Below the pieces are notes generated by a model. The model saw only the letters and a list, made by a program, of their open reading frames with translations. It was not told the origin of the DNA and searched no databases. A program made the position numbers and the translations under genes. This document shows positions 1-9,495 of a DNA stretch of 64,000 nt, in pieces (within the stretch, counting starts at the first letter, position 1; each line of letters begins with the position of its first letter). Origin of the DNA: JTS-RE9 sp964649195 (GTDB lineage Bacteria; Planctomycetota; Phycisphaerae; Phycisphaerales; Phycisphaeraceae); the NCBI GenBank assembly GCA_964649195.1, contig CAZYPK010000008.1, positions 4,075-68,074 on the forward strand, read 5' to 3'.

Positions 1-87
1 CGATTGCGGGCGTGGGCGCAACGATTTCCAAAGTCGAACGTGATTGCGGATGACAGCCGCGAAAGCATCTACCCGGATCGAATCTGA
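1..87 (+). CDS. C-terminal end of a VapB-like antitoxin (partial)
   Basis: The frame is open from the window edge to a TGA at 85-87 and encodes about 28 residues ending in ADDSRESIYPDRI. The stop overlaps the start of the PIN toxin as TGATG, which is typical of translationally coupled toxin-antitoxin pairs. The acidic, polar tail fits the C-terminal part of an antitoxin that would wrap the toxin. The DNA-binding N-terminus lies outside the window, so the family cannot be named. The assignment rests on position, overlap and composition. Confidence 0.55.
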   Translation, partial: RLRAWAQRFPKSNVIADDSRESIYPDRI

Positions 88-539
88 TGCGAGCCCTTGT
101 TGACACGAACGTGATCGCTCGCTCCGTGCAGCCCAAACACCCGGCCTATGCATCCGCGATGCTTGGAATGGAACGACTCCGCGACCTCGACATCGAATTG
201 TGCATCGCAACGCAAAGCCTGTTCGAGTTGTACGTCGTGGCGACGCGGCCGGAATCAAGCAATGGTCTGGGCATCGCATCAAGGGAAGTTCTGCGTGAGA
301 TTCAGCGACTTGAAGGCATCTTCACGGTCATCCCCGAATCCCCTTTGACCTACCCGTGCTGGGTTAAACTCATGAACACGACCTCGGTCATCGGCAAATC
401 AGCTCACGATGGTCGCCTCGTTGCAACAATGTTGACGAACAACATTCCGATGATTCTCACCTTCAATGTCAATGACTTTACGCGATACGCCCTGATTACG
501 GTCCGCACTCCCGAAGATGTTCTCACAGGGCGCATCTGA
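87..539 (+). CDS. PIN-domain ribonuclease toxin, VapC-like
   Basis: A 150-residue protein with the PIN layout: DTN near the N-terminus (residues 6-8), a central acidic residue in SLFELY, and HDGRLVAT followed by ILTFNVNDF near the C-terminus. Together these supply the acidic Mg2+-binding pocket of PIN nucleases. Such toxins cleave RNA, often tRNA or rRNA, and are held inactive by the antitoxin encoded just upstream. The ATG overlaps the stop of the preceding frame, so the two are probably co-translated. Only 35 bp separate it from the DUF1501 gene downstream. Its RNA target cannot be told from sequence. Confidence 0.8.
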   Translation: MRALVDTNVIARSVQPKHPAYASAMLGMERLRDLDIELCIATQSLFELYVVATRPESSNGLGIASREVLREIQRLEGIFTVIPESPLTYPCWVKLMNTTSVIGKSAHDGRLVATMLTNNIPMILTFNVNDFTRYALITVRTPEDVLTGRI

Positions 540-574
540 CCGCCGCTGAAGCAATTTTGTCATAAGGTTTCGCC

Positions 575-2035
<1,461 letters not shown>

Positions 2036-2049
2036 AACGGAATCACTTC

Positions 2050-2601
2050 ATGAAACGCATCCTTCCCGCCCTGCTCGTCATCGTGCTTACGCTTTCGGTC
2101 GCCTTCGCCGCCGATGAACCCAAGGCCCGCATCGCCATCGGCGACAGCGTTGCCGCCTTCCGCGTCAAGGACATCACCGGCCCCGGCGCCGGGCAGACGC
2201 TCTGCTACCGCTGCCAGTACGGCGTCAACCCCGTCGCCTGCATCTTCACACGCGAGGTCACCCCCGAAGTCGTCAAGCTGATCGCCTCACTCGATGAACT
2301 CGTCGGCGCAAGCAAGGAGAAGAACTTCAGGTGCTTCGTCGTGCTGCTGACCGCCGATGCGGAGGCCGGTGCGAAGAAGCTTGCCGAGGTCGCCAGGGAA
2401 AAGGGCATCAAGCACGTTCCGCTGACGCTATTCGACAGCAAAGGCCCCGGCCCGTATCGCCTCTCCGAAGATGCGGCGGTCACGCTGCTTCAATGGAACA
2501 AGAACAAGCTCACGCTCAACCGCGGCTTCGCCGAGGCGAAGCTCTCCGATGAGAATCAGAAAGCGTTTGTCGCGGAGGCGGTCAAGATGATCGGCGGCTG
2601 A
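2050..2601 (+). CDS. Secreted thioredoxin-like (redoxin-fold) protein
   Basis: About 183 residues with an N-terminal signal peptide (MKRILPALLVIVLTLSVAFA) and a mature domain resembling redoxin/AhpC-TSA proteins. A CYRC motif about 45 residues into the protein lies where a CxxC active site would sit, and there is a further Cys in NPVACIFTRE. The ATG at 2050 puts the signal peptide at the very N-terminus. A TTG at 2032 overlapping the DUF1501 stop is possible but adds a polar extension. The gene follows the DUF1501 gene by 14 bp and is probably co-transcribed, suggesting a periplasmic redox role near that protein. The exact family is uncertain. Confidence 0.6.
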   Translation: MKRILPALLVIVLTLSVAFAADEPKARIAIGDSVAAFRVKDITGPGAGQTLCYRCQYGVNPVACIFTREVTPEVVKLIASLDELVGASKEKNFRCFVVLLTADAEAGAKKLAEVAREKGIKHVPLTLFDSKGPGPYRLSEDAAVTLLQWNKNKLTLNRGFAEAKLSDENQKAFVAEAVKMIGG

Positions 2602-2602
2602 C

Positions 2603-2743
2603 GCGCAGCGAGGACGCTGCGGTTTGGACGGACGCGCAGCGAGGACGCTGCGGTTTGGACGGACGCGCAGCGAGGAGGCTGCGGCTATGAAGCGGATGCT
2701 GCGATCATTTTCGCAGCCGCAGCGTCCTCGCTGCGCGTCCGCA
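2603..2743. repeat. REP-B palindrome cluster (four copies)
   Basis: Three near-tandem copies of a unit containing CGCAGCGAGGACGCTGCG are followed by one in inverse orientation. Each folds as GCAGCG-AGGA-CGCTGC with a 4-nt loop. The third copy has a G for C change (GAGGAGGCTGC). The cluster separates two convergent genes, so it could also act in transcription termination. Further copies lie at 5164-5242, 54283-54310, 58357-58420 and 59789-59813, with a degenerate copy near 42728-42750. Confidence 0.9.
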
Positions 2744-2820
2744 GTTTCACGCGCCCCAAGGCACGCGGGCTTCAAGCCCGCGTGCCGCCGCAACATTCTC
2801 GCCGCGCGTCGGTCCCTGTT

Positions 2821-5007
2821 TCACCGTCGCCGCCTGCCGAGCAGGCCCGCGCCCATGAGCAACAACATCGCACTGGCCGGCTCCGGCACGCTCCCATCCC
2901 CCGGTTCCCCCGGTTCCCCCGGTTCCCCCGGACCGTTGCCCGGATCGTCGGTGACGATGGCGGTGATCGAGCCGTTCGTGAGGAAACTCTCGACATCCCA
3001 GGTCAGATTCGGCAGCGAAGGCAGGTCGAGATCGAAGTCGCCGATGAGGGAGCCGAACTGGAGCAGTTGAAAGCTGTCGCCATCGGCGGGGATGTAGCCG
3101 TCGAAGATGATCCTGACGATGCCGGAAAGATCGAGGATGCCGGTGACGGAGAAGATGTCATACTCGCCGGGTCCGGCACCGGTGATTTCGAGTTCGAGGA
3201 TGCCGGTCTGCGTGTAGTCGCCGTCGATGGTGAGCGGGCCGGGGCTGTTTCCGGGGGCGAGGGTGCCGTGGTTAACCACGTTGCCGATGATGGTGCCGTT
3301 GCTGGCGAGCGTCGCGCCGCTTTGAATGATCAGACCGTCGTGAGCAGTGAGAGTGTAACTCCCCAGGGCGAAGGTGACCTGCCCGGCGGCAATGGTGATT
3401 TCACGGGCCTGCTCATCACGGTCGAAGCCGACGGTGTAAGCGGCGGCGGCGGAGAAGTCGGCATCCCACTGAATGGCGGGCGTGCCGGTGGACCATTGCG
3501 TGCCGCGGCCCCAGGTGCCGTCAAGGGAGCCGGAGAAGTCATCGGTCCAGGTGCCGCCGAGGCCGACCTGGGTGACGAACTGGCGCTGGTAAGCATCGCC
3601 GACGGCGGGGGTGAAGATGCCGGCGCCGGCGACCCAGCCGTCGGAGGAGAGGCCGTGGGCCCTTTGCAACACCCACGAGCCGGAGTCGCCGACGGGCGTG
3701 ATGCCCAGATCGTTAAGGTCGATCACACTGGCATCGGGCAGCCAGATGACGGCGCGTTCGCCTTGGTTGACGAAGGAGACGTACTTCTCGGAAACCCCCA
3801 CGGCGGCGCCCGCGATGTTGACGGCGTAGGCTTCGGAGTTCGTGCGGTCGCTGCTGTCCAGGCCCAGGTGGGCCAGTTCGGTGGCGGCGGTGGTAAACCA
3901 ATCCCAGCGCACGGCGCGTTGGCCTTTGTAGTTGGTGTCTTCGTACTTCTCCGAATATCCCACGGCGGTGCCCGCGTCGTTGACGGCGACGGCGGAGGCA
4001 TGGGTGCGCCCCAGGAAGTTCAGTCCCAGATCATCCAACTCGGTGATGGCGGTACCGGCGCCGGTGGCCTCCCAGCGCACGGCGCGAAAACCCACCTCAT
4101 TGAAGAGGTCCTCGTTGTATTTTTTCGACTGCCCCACGGCGGTGCCCGCGGCGTTGACGGCGAAGGCGGAGGCTTCCGTATAGCCGCTGTGGTTCAGGCC
4201 CAGGTTCTCCAGTTCGGTGGCGACACCGGAGGCGTTCCAGCGCACCGCACGAGTGCCCACGTAGGCGGCATCGGTCTCATGCTTGTACGAATATCCCACG
4301 GTGGTGCCGGAGTCGTTGATGGCGTAGGCTCTGGCGAACGTGCTGTCGCTGTCGTTCAGACCCAGGTGCTCCAGTTCGATGGCGGCGCCGGAGGCATCCC
4401 ATCGCACGGCGCGAAAGCCCACGTAGGCGCCCGAGTCGTACTTCTCCGACCATCCCGCGGCAGCGCCCGCGCTGTTGACGGCGTAGGCTTCGGCGGACGT
4501 GCTATTGCTGCCGCTGAGGCCCAGGTGATCCAGTTCGATGGCGGTGCCGGAAGCGTTCCAGCGCACCGCACGAGTACCCACGTACGTGGTGCCGGGGTCA
4601 TACTTCTGCGACGACCCCACGACGGCGCCCGCGTCGTTGATCGCGTAGGCGATGCCTAACGTGCCGTTGATGCTGCTCAGGCCCAGGTTCCCCAGTTCGG
4701 CGGCGCCGCCGGATCCGTCCCAGCGCACGGCGTGGGTGCTTACGTAGTTGCCGGAGTCTTGCTTCTCCGACCACCCCACGGCAACACCACTGTTGTTCAC
4801 CGCCGACCCCGGCACGCTCGGCACATAGTTGTTCGCGTACCCGGTCTCCGTCACCGAGTCATACCTCAGCCCGCCCGCGACCAGCAGCGGGACCGACACC
4901 GCCTGCGCCACGGGAACACCGCCCGCCAGCGCCAACGCCATCAGCGCCACCCGGCGCAGGCGGCGGTTCATCTTTCGATTCGACTTTTGTTTCAACGGGC
5001 TTCTCAT
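2821..5007 (-). CDS. PEP-CTERM sorted exported protein with HAF repeats
   Basis: A 728-residue exported protein. The N-terminus is a basic stretch plus hydrophobic core ending VPVAQA. The middle carries seven to eight degenerate units of 50-60 residues, each with RAVRW, a following LGL and AYAINDAGAVVG-like segments, matching HAF-type repeats. A C-terminal region resembling autotransporter-like strand repeats follows (GDYTQTGILELEI). The end is VPEPASAMLLLMGAGLLG plus RRRR: a PEP motif, a membrane helix and a basic tail, the signal for exosortase processing. A Gly-Pro-Glu tandem spacer precedes the PEP motif. The start at 5007 has AGGAG 7-8 nt upstream. No exosortase lies in the window. Confidence 0.88.
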   Translation of the reverse strand: MRSPLKQKSNRKMNRRLRRVALMALALAGGVPVAQAVSVPLLVAGGLRYDSVTETGYANNYVPSVPGSAVNNSGVAVGWSEKQDSGNYVSTHAVRWDGSGGAAELGNLGLSSINGTLGIAYAINDAGAVVGSSQKYDPGTTYVGTRAVRWNASGTAIELDHLGLSGSNSTSAEAYAVNSAGAAAGWSEKYDSGAYVGFRAVRWDASGAAIELEHLGLNDSDSTFARAYAINDSGTTVGYSYKHETDAAYVGTRAVRWNASGVATELENLGLNHSGYTEASAFAVNAAGTAVGQSKKYNEDLFNEVGFRAVRWEATGAGTAITELDDLGLNFLGRTHASAVAVNDAGTAVGYSEKYEDTNYKGQRAVRWDWFTTAATELAHLGLDSSDRTNSEAYAVNIAGAAVGVSEKYVSFVNQGERAVIWLPDASVIDLNDLGITPVGDSGSWVLQRAHGLSSDGWVAGAGIFTPAVGDAYQRQFVTQVGLGGTWTDDFSGSLDGTWGRGTQWSTGTPAIQWDADFSAAAAYTVGFDRDEQAREITIAAGQVTFALGSYTLTAHDGLIIQSGATLASNGTIIGNVVNHGTLAPGNSPGPLTIDGDYTQTGILELEITGAGPGEYDIFSVTGILDLSGIVRIIFDGYIPADGDSFQLLQFGSLIGDFDLDLPSLPNLTWDVESFLTNGSITAIVTDDPGNGPGEPGEPGEPGDGSVPEPASAMLLLMGAGLLGRRRR

Positions 5008-5067
5008 CCGTCAACTCCTCTACTTTTTTGAAAGTGTGTCCCCCAAAGTGCGTCCCCCAGCGGAACC

Positions 5068-5097
5068 ATTATAACACAAGAAGATGGAACCGATCAA
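5068..5097 (-). promoter_or_regulatory. Sigma-70 promoter for the PEP-CTERM gene
   Basis: On the minus strand TTGATC (5097-5092) and TATAAT (5073-5068) are separated by 18 bp. This would start transcription about 55 nt upstream of the start codon at 5007. The -10 is a perfect consensus. Confidence 0.6.
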
Positions 5098-5163
5098 CCC
5101 CCCGATTGACAGGCACGGAATCTTGAAGGTCCCGTGCCTGGGAACTTACGACCACGCCTTCCT

Positions 5164-5242
5164 GACGCGCAGCGAGGACGCTGCGGCTGTGAAATCGAGC
5201 GCCGCATCCGCTTCATAGCCGCAGCGTCCTCGCTGCGCGTCC
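5164..5242. repeat. REP-B inverted pair
   Basis: Two copies of the GCAGCG-AGGA-CGCTGC palindrome in opposite orientation are separated by about 32 bp, so the whole 79 bp can also fold as one long hairpin. It lies in the 408-bp gap between the PEP-CTERM gene and ilvD. Apart from the repeats and two promoters, I see no gene in that gap. Confidence 0.88.
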
Positions 5243-5295
5243 GCCGGCGGGACAGGGCGGGAACCAAACGTCATTTTTTTGGCAGGGTCATCTTC

Positions 5296-5319
5296 GTTCG
5301 CCAAGGCGAACGGCTAAAT
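5296..5319. repeat. REP-C palindrome with GGCTAAAT tail
   Basis: GTTCGCC-AA-GGCGAAC followed by GGCTAAAT. The same palindrome, often with the same tail, occurs near 9241, 12501, 35362 and 35426, with diverged forms near 44464 and 56968. Confidence 0.85.
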
Positions 5320-5368
5320 GTGCCGGCCCCGCATCGGGGATTCACCTTTCCCGCCTTTCTTGACGCTT

Positions 5369-5377
5369 TGCTACACT
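5369..5377 (+). promoter_or_regulatory. Extended -10 upstream of ilvD
   Basis: TGCTACACT matches the extended -10 pattern seen before several genes here. No good -35 is visible. The distance to the ilvD ATG is about 38 nt. Confidence 0.4.
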
Positions 5378-5415
5378 GGCCCGCTCGCCATCGCGCGAGC
5401 TTTTTGGAGTCCACC

Positions 5416-7161
5416 ATGACCAGCACACTCACCCCGCCCCCCGGAAGCACCCCCGGAACCCCCGCCACCGCCGCCGAGATCAACCGCTTCAGCAAGATCA
5501 TCACCCAGCCCCAGGCCCGCGGCATCAGCCAGGCGATGCTTTACGCCACCGGCATGACCGAAGCTGACATGAGCAAGGCCCAGGTCGGCATCGCCTCGAT
5601 GGGATGGGACGGCAACCCGTGCAACATGCACCTGAACTATCTCGCCGCCGAGGTGAAGAAAGGCGTCGACGGCCCGCGCATGATCGGCATGCGCTTCTCC
5701 ACCATCGGCGTCAGCGACGGCATCTCGATGGGGACCGACGGCATGAGCTATTCGCTCCAGTCGCGCGACATCATCGCCGACTCGATCGAGACCGTCATGT
5801 CCGCCCAGTGGTACGACGGCCTGGTCACCATCCCCGGCTGCGACAAGAACATGCCCGGCTGCCTCATCGCCATGGGCCGGCTCAATCGGCCGTCGCTGAT
5901 GGTCTATGGCGGCACGATCAAGCCCGGCTGCACCAACTTCAACGGCAAGAAGCAGCCGCGCGACATCGTCTCCGCTGCCCAGAGCTATGGTGAATATCTC
6001 GAAGGCTCCATCACCGAGGAGCAGCGCAAGGAAATCGTCCGCAAGTCCTGCCCCGGCGCCGGCGCGTGCGGCGGCATGTACACCGCCAACACCATGGCCA
6101 GCGCGATCGAGGCGCTGGGCATGACGCTGCCTTATTCCTCATCGATTCCCGCCGAGGACCCGGCGAAGTTCGAGGAATGCCTGCGGGCGGGCCAGGCGGT
6201 GCTCAACCTGCTGGAGTTGAACCTGACGCCGCGCAACATCATGACGCGGGAGGCGTTTGAGAATGCGATGGTGATGGTGATTGCGACAGGTGGCTCGACC
6301 AACGCGGTGATGCATCTGATCGCGATGGCCAAGGCGGTGGATGTGCCGCTGACCATTGATGATTTCCAGGCGGTCTCCGATCGCGTGCCGTTTCTGGCGG
6401 ACCTGAAGCCCAGCGGCAAGTACGTGATGGAAGACCTGCACAACGTCGGCGGCACGCCCGCGCTGCTGCGATACCTTCTTGCCCATGGCTTCATCAACGG
6501 CGACTGCATGACCGTCACCGGCAAGACGATGGCGCAGAACCTCGCCGATCTGCCCGGCCTGACCGAAGGACAGGAAGTCATCCGCCCGGTGGAGAATCCC
6601 ATCAAGGACACCGGCCACATTCAAATCCTCTACGGCAACCTCGCCCCGAAGGGCGCGGTCGCCAAAATCACCGGAAAAGAAGGCCTGAAATTCACCGGCG
6701 TCGCCAAGTGCTACGACCAGGAAGAGGACATGCTGCGCGGCATGGAGAATCACGAAATCAAAAAAGGCATGGTCGTGGTCATTCGTTACGAAGGTCCCAA
6801 AGGCGGACCGGGCATGCCGGAGATGCTCACGCCCACCAGCGTCATCATGGGCGCGGGGTTGGGCAAGGATGTGGCGCTCATTACAGATGGAAGATTTTCC
6901 GGCGGCAGCCACGGCTTCATCATCGGCCACATCACGCCCGAAGCCCAGGACGGCGGCCCGCTGGCGGTGGTGCAGGATGGCGACATCATCACGATCGATG
7001 CGGAAAAGCGCACGCTGACGATCGACAACATCACGGACCAGGAAATCGGACTGCGACTGGCATCGTTTGAAGCGCCGCCGTATCGCGCGACGAAGGGGAC
7101 GCTTTACAAATACATCAAGAACGTGAAGACGGCGAGCGAAGGGTGCGTGACGGATGAGTGA
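5416..7161 (+). CDS. ilvD: Dihydroxy-acid dehydratase
   Basis: A 581-residue enzyme that dehydrates 2,3-dihydroxy-isovalerate and 2,3-dihydroxy-3-methylvalerate to the 2-keto acids in valine and isoleucine synthesis. Family signatures are clear: IPGCDKNMPGCL (cluster-binding Cys near residue 142), PGAGACGGMYTANTM, and DGRFSGGSHGFIIGHITPEA near the C-terminus. The ATG at 5416 has GGAG 6 nt upstream and gives the usual length. The frame stays open upstream through the repeat-filled gap, but that extension has no family similarity. It stands alone, without other ilv genes. The N-terminal 25 residues are a low-complexity Thr/Pro stretch (TPPPGSTPGTPATAA). Confidence 0.96.
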   Translation: MTSTLTPPPGSTPGTPATAAEINRFSKIITQPQARGISQAMLYATGMTEADMSKAQVGIASMGWDGNPCNMHLNYLAAEVKKGVDGPRMIGMRFSTIGVSDGISMGTDGMSYSLQSRDIIADSIETVMSAQWYDGLVTIPGCDKNMPGCLIAMGRLNRPSLMVYGGTIKPGCTNFNGKKQPRDIVSAAQSYGEYLEGSITEEQRKEIVRKSCPGAGACGGMYTANTMASAIEALGMTLPYSSSIPAEDPAKFEECLRAGQAVLNLLELNLTPRNIMTREAFENAMVMVIATGGSTNAVMHLIAMAKAVDVPLTIDDFQAVSDRVPFLADLKPSGKYVMEDLHNVGGTPALLRYLLAHGFINGDCMTVTGKTMAQNLADLPGLTEGQEVIRPVENPIKDTGHIQILYGNLAPKGAVAKITGKEGLKFTGVAKCYDQEEDMLRGMENHEIKKGMVVVIRYEGPKGGPGMPEMLTPTSVIMGAGLGKDVALITDGRFSGGSHGFIIGHITPEAQDGGPLAVVQDGDIITIDAEKRTLTIDNITDQEIGLRLASFEAPPYRATKGTLYKYIKNVKTASEGCVTDE

Positions 7162-7183
7162 GGCCACGGCTGATGATGGACGG

Positions 7184-7405
7184 CAGGGCCAGCGCATATG
7201 GGAGGGCGAAGCTCCCGCTGAGCCGTTCTTCACGAGGCCTCAAAGGCCGAGTGAAGAAACTCGCGCCTTGCACTGCCGATATCCGGTGGTCCTCCGCGCG
7301 AGTTCTGTTTCCTCAGCCTGCGGACAGGCTTCGTCAACAGACGGCTCGGCGGGAGCCTCGCCCTCCCGGAGCCTCGCCCTCCCGAAGTCATATACGTTTG
7401 CCCTG
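7184..7405. repeat. GAGGCTCCCGCC element, copy 1 (MITE-like)
   Basis: A 222-bp element with inverted termini CAGGGC...CATATG and CATATACGTTTGCCCTG, then the subterminal palindromic block GGAGGGCGAAGCTCCCGC and its inverse. The core holds hairpins such as GAGGCCTCAAAGGCC. The core is nearly identical, in inverse orientation, to 16699-16936 and partly shared with 26415-26620. A truncated copy starts at 63910. It fills most of the gap after ilvD. The element is readable as spurious Gly/Ala/Pro-rich peptides, which should not be annotated as proteins. Confidence 0.85.
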
Positions 7406-7474
7406 TGATGGACGGCGGTTCCACGGTGTGAGGAACCTGATTCAGGCGGAAAATCAATGTGCAACCATCAATGG

Positions 7475-7825
7475 TCAAAGTCCGAGCGTGTGACGCAGTG
7501 CCGCGTCCACGGCAGACATGTCATCGAGATGACCGATCCGGCGATAAATGAGATTGTTGCAGATGGTGGTGATATTGTCGGTCATGACCACCGAGTCGAG
7601 CAAGAGTCCCATTTGCCTGCCTTGAGCGCTGCGGGCTTCAATCGCCACGCGACTGGGATGCCCCGCCCTCGTCAGATTGCTCGTGATCATCACCACCACG
7701 ATCTGGTCAATGCCTGTGCCGATGCCGTCGGCCATAACCACCAACGCCGGACGCGGCTTGGCCGACACGAGGCTGGATTCCGGAAACATGACCAGCACAG
7801 CATCGCCCCGCTTACATTTCATCAT
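7475..7825 (-). CDS. PemK/MazF-like mRNA interferase toxin
   Basis: About 116 residues beginning MMKCKRGDAVLVMFPESSL and containing KPRPALVV, the typical N-terminal signature of PemK/MazF/Kid toxins. The later VVVMITSNL and GLLLDSVVMTDNITTI segments match the conserved strands around the active site. Such toxins cleave mRNA at short motifs. The start codon lies inside the end of the antitoxin frame (overlap of about 14 bp), so the two are co-translated. The frame stays open far upstream on the same strand, but only this part is family-like. Confidence 0.82.
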   Translation of the reverse strand: MMKCKRGDAVLVMFPESSLVSAKPRPALVVMADGIGTGIDQIVVVMITSNLTRAGHPSRVAIEARSAQGRQMGLLLDSVVMTDNITTICNNLIYRRIGHLDDMSAVDAALRHTLGL

Positions 7826-8042
7826 ACACATCCATTTCCGGGCGCATCCAATCCTCCTCGAAGCAGGCAAGCCGGACCCGCGCCTGGGCCGCCTCCTCCG
7901 GCATGATGCCATGCTCCGCCAGCGAAATCGCCTTTCGATCGGGCAGGAACGTGACAATGACCCGCGTTTCCGTCGAAACCGGTGAAGGCTCGAGCAGTTC
8001 CACTCGCCCGTCACGAAACACACCTTGGACTGACTGGACCAT
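7812..8042 (-). CDS. Antitoxin of the PemK/MazF-like pair
   Basis: A 76-residue protein starting MVQSVQGVFRDGRVELLEP. The N-terminal pattern (short strand, RDGRVELLEP, then a Val-rich strand) resembles the DUF104/AF2212-like antitoxins. The acidic C-terminal end (CFEEDWMRPEMDVYDEM) probably binds the toxin. It precedes and overlaps the toxin gene. A decayed relative with the same N-terminal pattern is at 42555-42635. The family assignment is by pattern only. Confidence 0.65.
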   Translation of the reverse strand: MVQSVQGVFRDGRVELLEPSPVSTETRVIVTFLPDRKAISLAEHGIMPEEAAQARVRLACFEEDWMRPEMDVYDEM

Positions 8043-8072
8043 GAATAGGACTCCCGCTCAGTAATCTCGTCG

Positions 8073-8078
8073 ATTATA
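8073..8078 (-). promoter_or_regulatory. -10 box for the PemK/MazF-like operon
   Basis: A perfect TATAAT on the minus strand, about 30 nt upstream of the antitoxin start at 8042. No convincing -35 was found. Confidence 0.4.
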
Positions 8079-8113
8079 GTCTCACTTTGCCACCGTAATC
8101 CCCTGCCGATTAT

Positions 8114-9241
8114 ATGCCCAACCCCATCCCCATCCTCGACCTTTCCGACGAAATCGCCCAGCTCTGGCCGCAGATCAGCGTTGCGGTCGAGCGCGTCCTC
8201 AAGTCCGGCCAGTTCATTCTCGGCCCCGAGGTCGCCGCATTTGAAAGTGAAGTCGCTCAGTATCTGGGCGTGAAACACGCCGTCGGCTGCAACAGCGGCA
8301 CCGATGCACTCGTGATCTCGCTGCGCGCCCTGGGCATCAAGCCCGGCGATGAGATCATCACCACGCCGTTCAGTTTCGTCGCCACCGCGGGTGCGATCAG
8401 CATCATCGGCGCCAAGCCCGTCTTCGTCGATATCGAACCCGACACGTTCAACATCGACCCCAACGCGATCGAAGCGAAGATCACCGACAAGACCAGGGCG
8501 ATCATCCCCGTGCACCTGTTCGGCCAGGCCGCGGACATGGATTCGATCAACGCCGTCGCGGCCACGCATAACCTCAAGGTGCTCGAAGATGTCGCCCAGG
8601 CCTTCGGCGGCAAATACAAAGGCGCCAAGGTCGGCACGCTCGGCGACATCGCGGCATGGTCCTTCTTTCCCACGAAGAATCTCGGCGCATACGGCGACGG
8701 CGGCCTCATCACGACGGATGATGATCAACTTGCCGACCTGGCGCGGATGCTGCGCGTGCATGGATCGAAGAAGCGATACCACAACGAGCTCGATGGCTAC
8801 AACTCGCGCCTCGATGCGCTTCAGGCCGCGATTCTGCGGGTGAAGCTGCCTTACATCGATCAGTGGAACGGGTGGCGCCGCGCCGCGGCCGACCGGTACG
8901 ATGCGCTGCTGCGCGATGCGCCGGGCATCGTCACGCCGGTGCGCTCGCCCGATGTGGAGCATGTGTTTCATCAGTACACCGTCCGCGTAAAGCCCACCCT
9001 CTCCGAGGGTGGGTCCGCGGCCCGCGATGCGATGGTGGCCAGACTCAACGCCGCAGGCATCGGCGCGATGGTCTATTACCCGATCCCCATCAACCGCCTG
9101 CCCGTGTACGCCAAAACGCACGGCAGCGGCGCGTATCCGCACTGCGACCAGGCCTGCGATGAGGTGATGAGCCTGCCCATGTGGCCGGGCATTTCCGCGG
9201 AGAAACAACAGGCGGTGGCGGACGCGATCCGCGCGACTTAG
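8114..9241 (+). CDS. DegT/DnrJ/EryC1/StrS family sugar aminotransferase
   Basis: A 375-residue PLP-dependent aminotransferase. Visible signatures are VGCNSGTDALVISLRALG, GDEIITTPFSFVATAGAI, PVHLFGQ, EDVAQAFGG, and SFFPTKNLGAYGDGG, whose Lys would bind PLP. The family transaminates nucleotide-linked keto-sugars for surface polysaccharide or glycoside synthesis. The exact sugar cannot be inferred, and no other sugar-nucleotide genes are adjacent. A short in-frame palindrome at 8993-9013 adds about seven residues (TLSEGGS) between the VKP and AARDAMV segments of the C-terminal domain. The reading frame continues through it, so the protein may remain functional. Confidence 0.92.
   Translation: MPNPIPILDLSDEIAQLWPQISVAVERVLKSGQFILGPEVAAFESEVAQYLGVKHAVGCNSGTDALVISLRALGIKPGDEIITTPFSFVATAGAISIIGAKPVFVDIEPDTFNIDPNAIEAKITDKTRAIIPVHLFGQAADMDSINAVAATHNLKVLEDVAQAFGGKYKGAKVGTLGDIAAWSFFPTKNLGAYGDGGLITTDDDQLADLARMLRVHGSKKRYHNELDGYNSRLDALQAAILRVKLPYIDQWNGWRRAAADRYDALLRDAPGIVTPVRSPDVEHVFHQYTVRVKPTLSEGGSAARDAMVARLNAAGIGAMVYYPIPINRLPVYAKTHGSGAYPHCDQACDEVMSLPMWPGISAEKQQAVADAIRAT
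8993..9013. repeat. Perfect palindrome inside the DegT gene
   Basis: CCCACCCTC-TCC-GAGGGTGGG is a 9-bp stem with a 3-nt loop lying in frame within the aminotransferase gene. It is strongly self-complementary. A related CCCACCCAC hairpin is at 20215-20236. Confidence 0.75.
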
Positions 9242-9260
9242 CCGTTCGCCTTGGCGAACG
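9241..9260. repeat. REP-C palindrome
   Basis: GCCGTTCGCCTTGGCGAACG begins at the stop codon of the DegT gene, so the TAG is partly contributed by the repeat border. Confidence 0.8.
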
Positions 9261-9286
9261 AACGGAACACCCGCGAGCCGTTCACG

Positions 9287-9491
9287 CCTGAGTTCGGGAA
9301 TAAGAGCGAGCCGCGACGTAACACGTCGCGGACGTGAGCGACAAGAATGGAGCGGCCATCGCGCAGCGGATCACGGGACGCGAAAACGACCTGGCACTGA
9401 TCGAGGCTGAAAGAAAAAGGTGCGCTGGGGCACCTCTTAAGGTTGTTCACGTCCGCGACTCGTTGAGTCGCGGCTCTTATCCCGAACTCAG
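9287..9491. repeat. 205-bp TIR element (family CTGAG), copy 1
   Basis: The termini are CTGAGTTCGGGAATAAGAG and its inverse CTCTTATCCCGAACTCAG. Inside each end is a 9-bp hairpin: CCGCGACGT-AAC-ACGTCGCGG on the left and CCGCGACTC-GTT-GAGTCGCGG on the right. The core contains CGAAAACGACC and GAGGCTGAAAGAAAAAGG. A full second copy is at 61030-61234, a copy without the outer TIR at 28440-28607, and a right-half fragment at 52598-52681. CCGTTCA occurs just outside both ends. The right end lies 4 bp from the stop codon of the phosphofructokinase gene. Confidence 0.88.
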
Positions 9492-9495
9492 CCGT

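Noticed and set aside
2603..2743. CRISPR array
   Set aside because: Units are palindromic, few and with near-identical short spacers, and no cas gene is present.
2782..4659. 625-codon plus-strand frame over the PEP-CTERM gene
   Set aside because: It is antisense to a gene with signal peptide, repeats and sorting signal, and its translation has only Gly/Val/Asp-rich shadow sequence.
7475..9208. 577-codon minus-strand frame
   Set aside because: It lies antisense to the DegT gene. Only its last 116 codons, the PemK/MazF toxin, are family-like.
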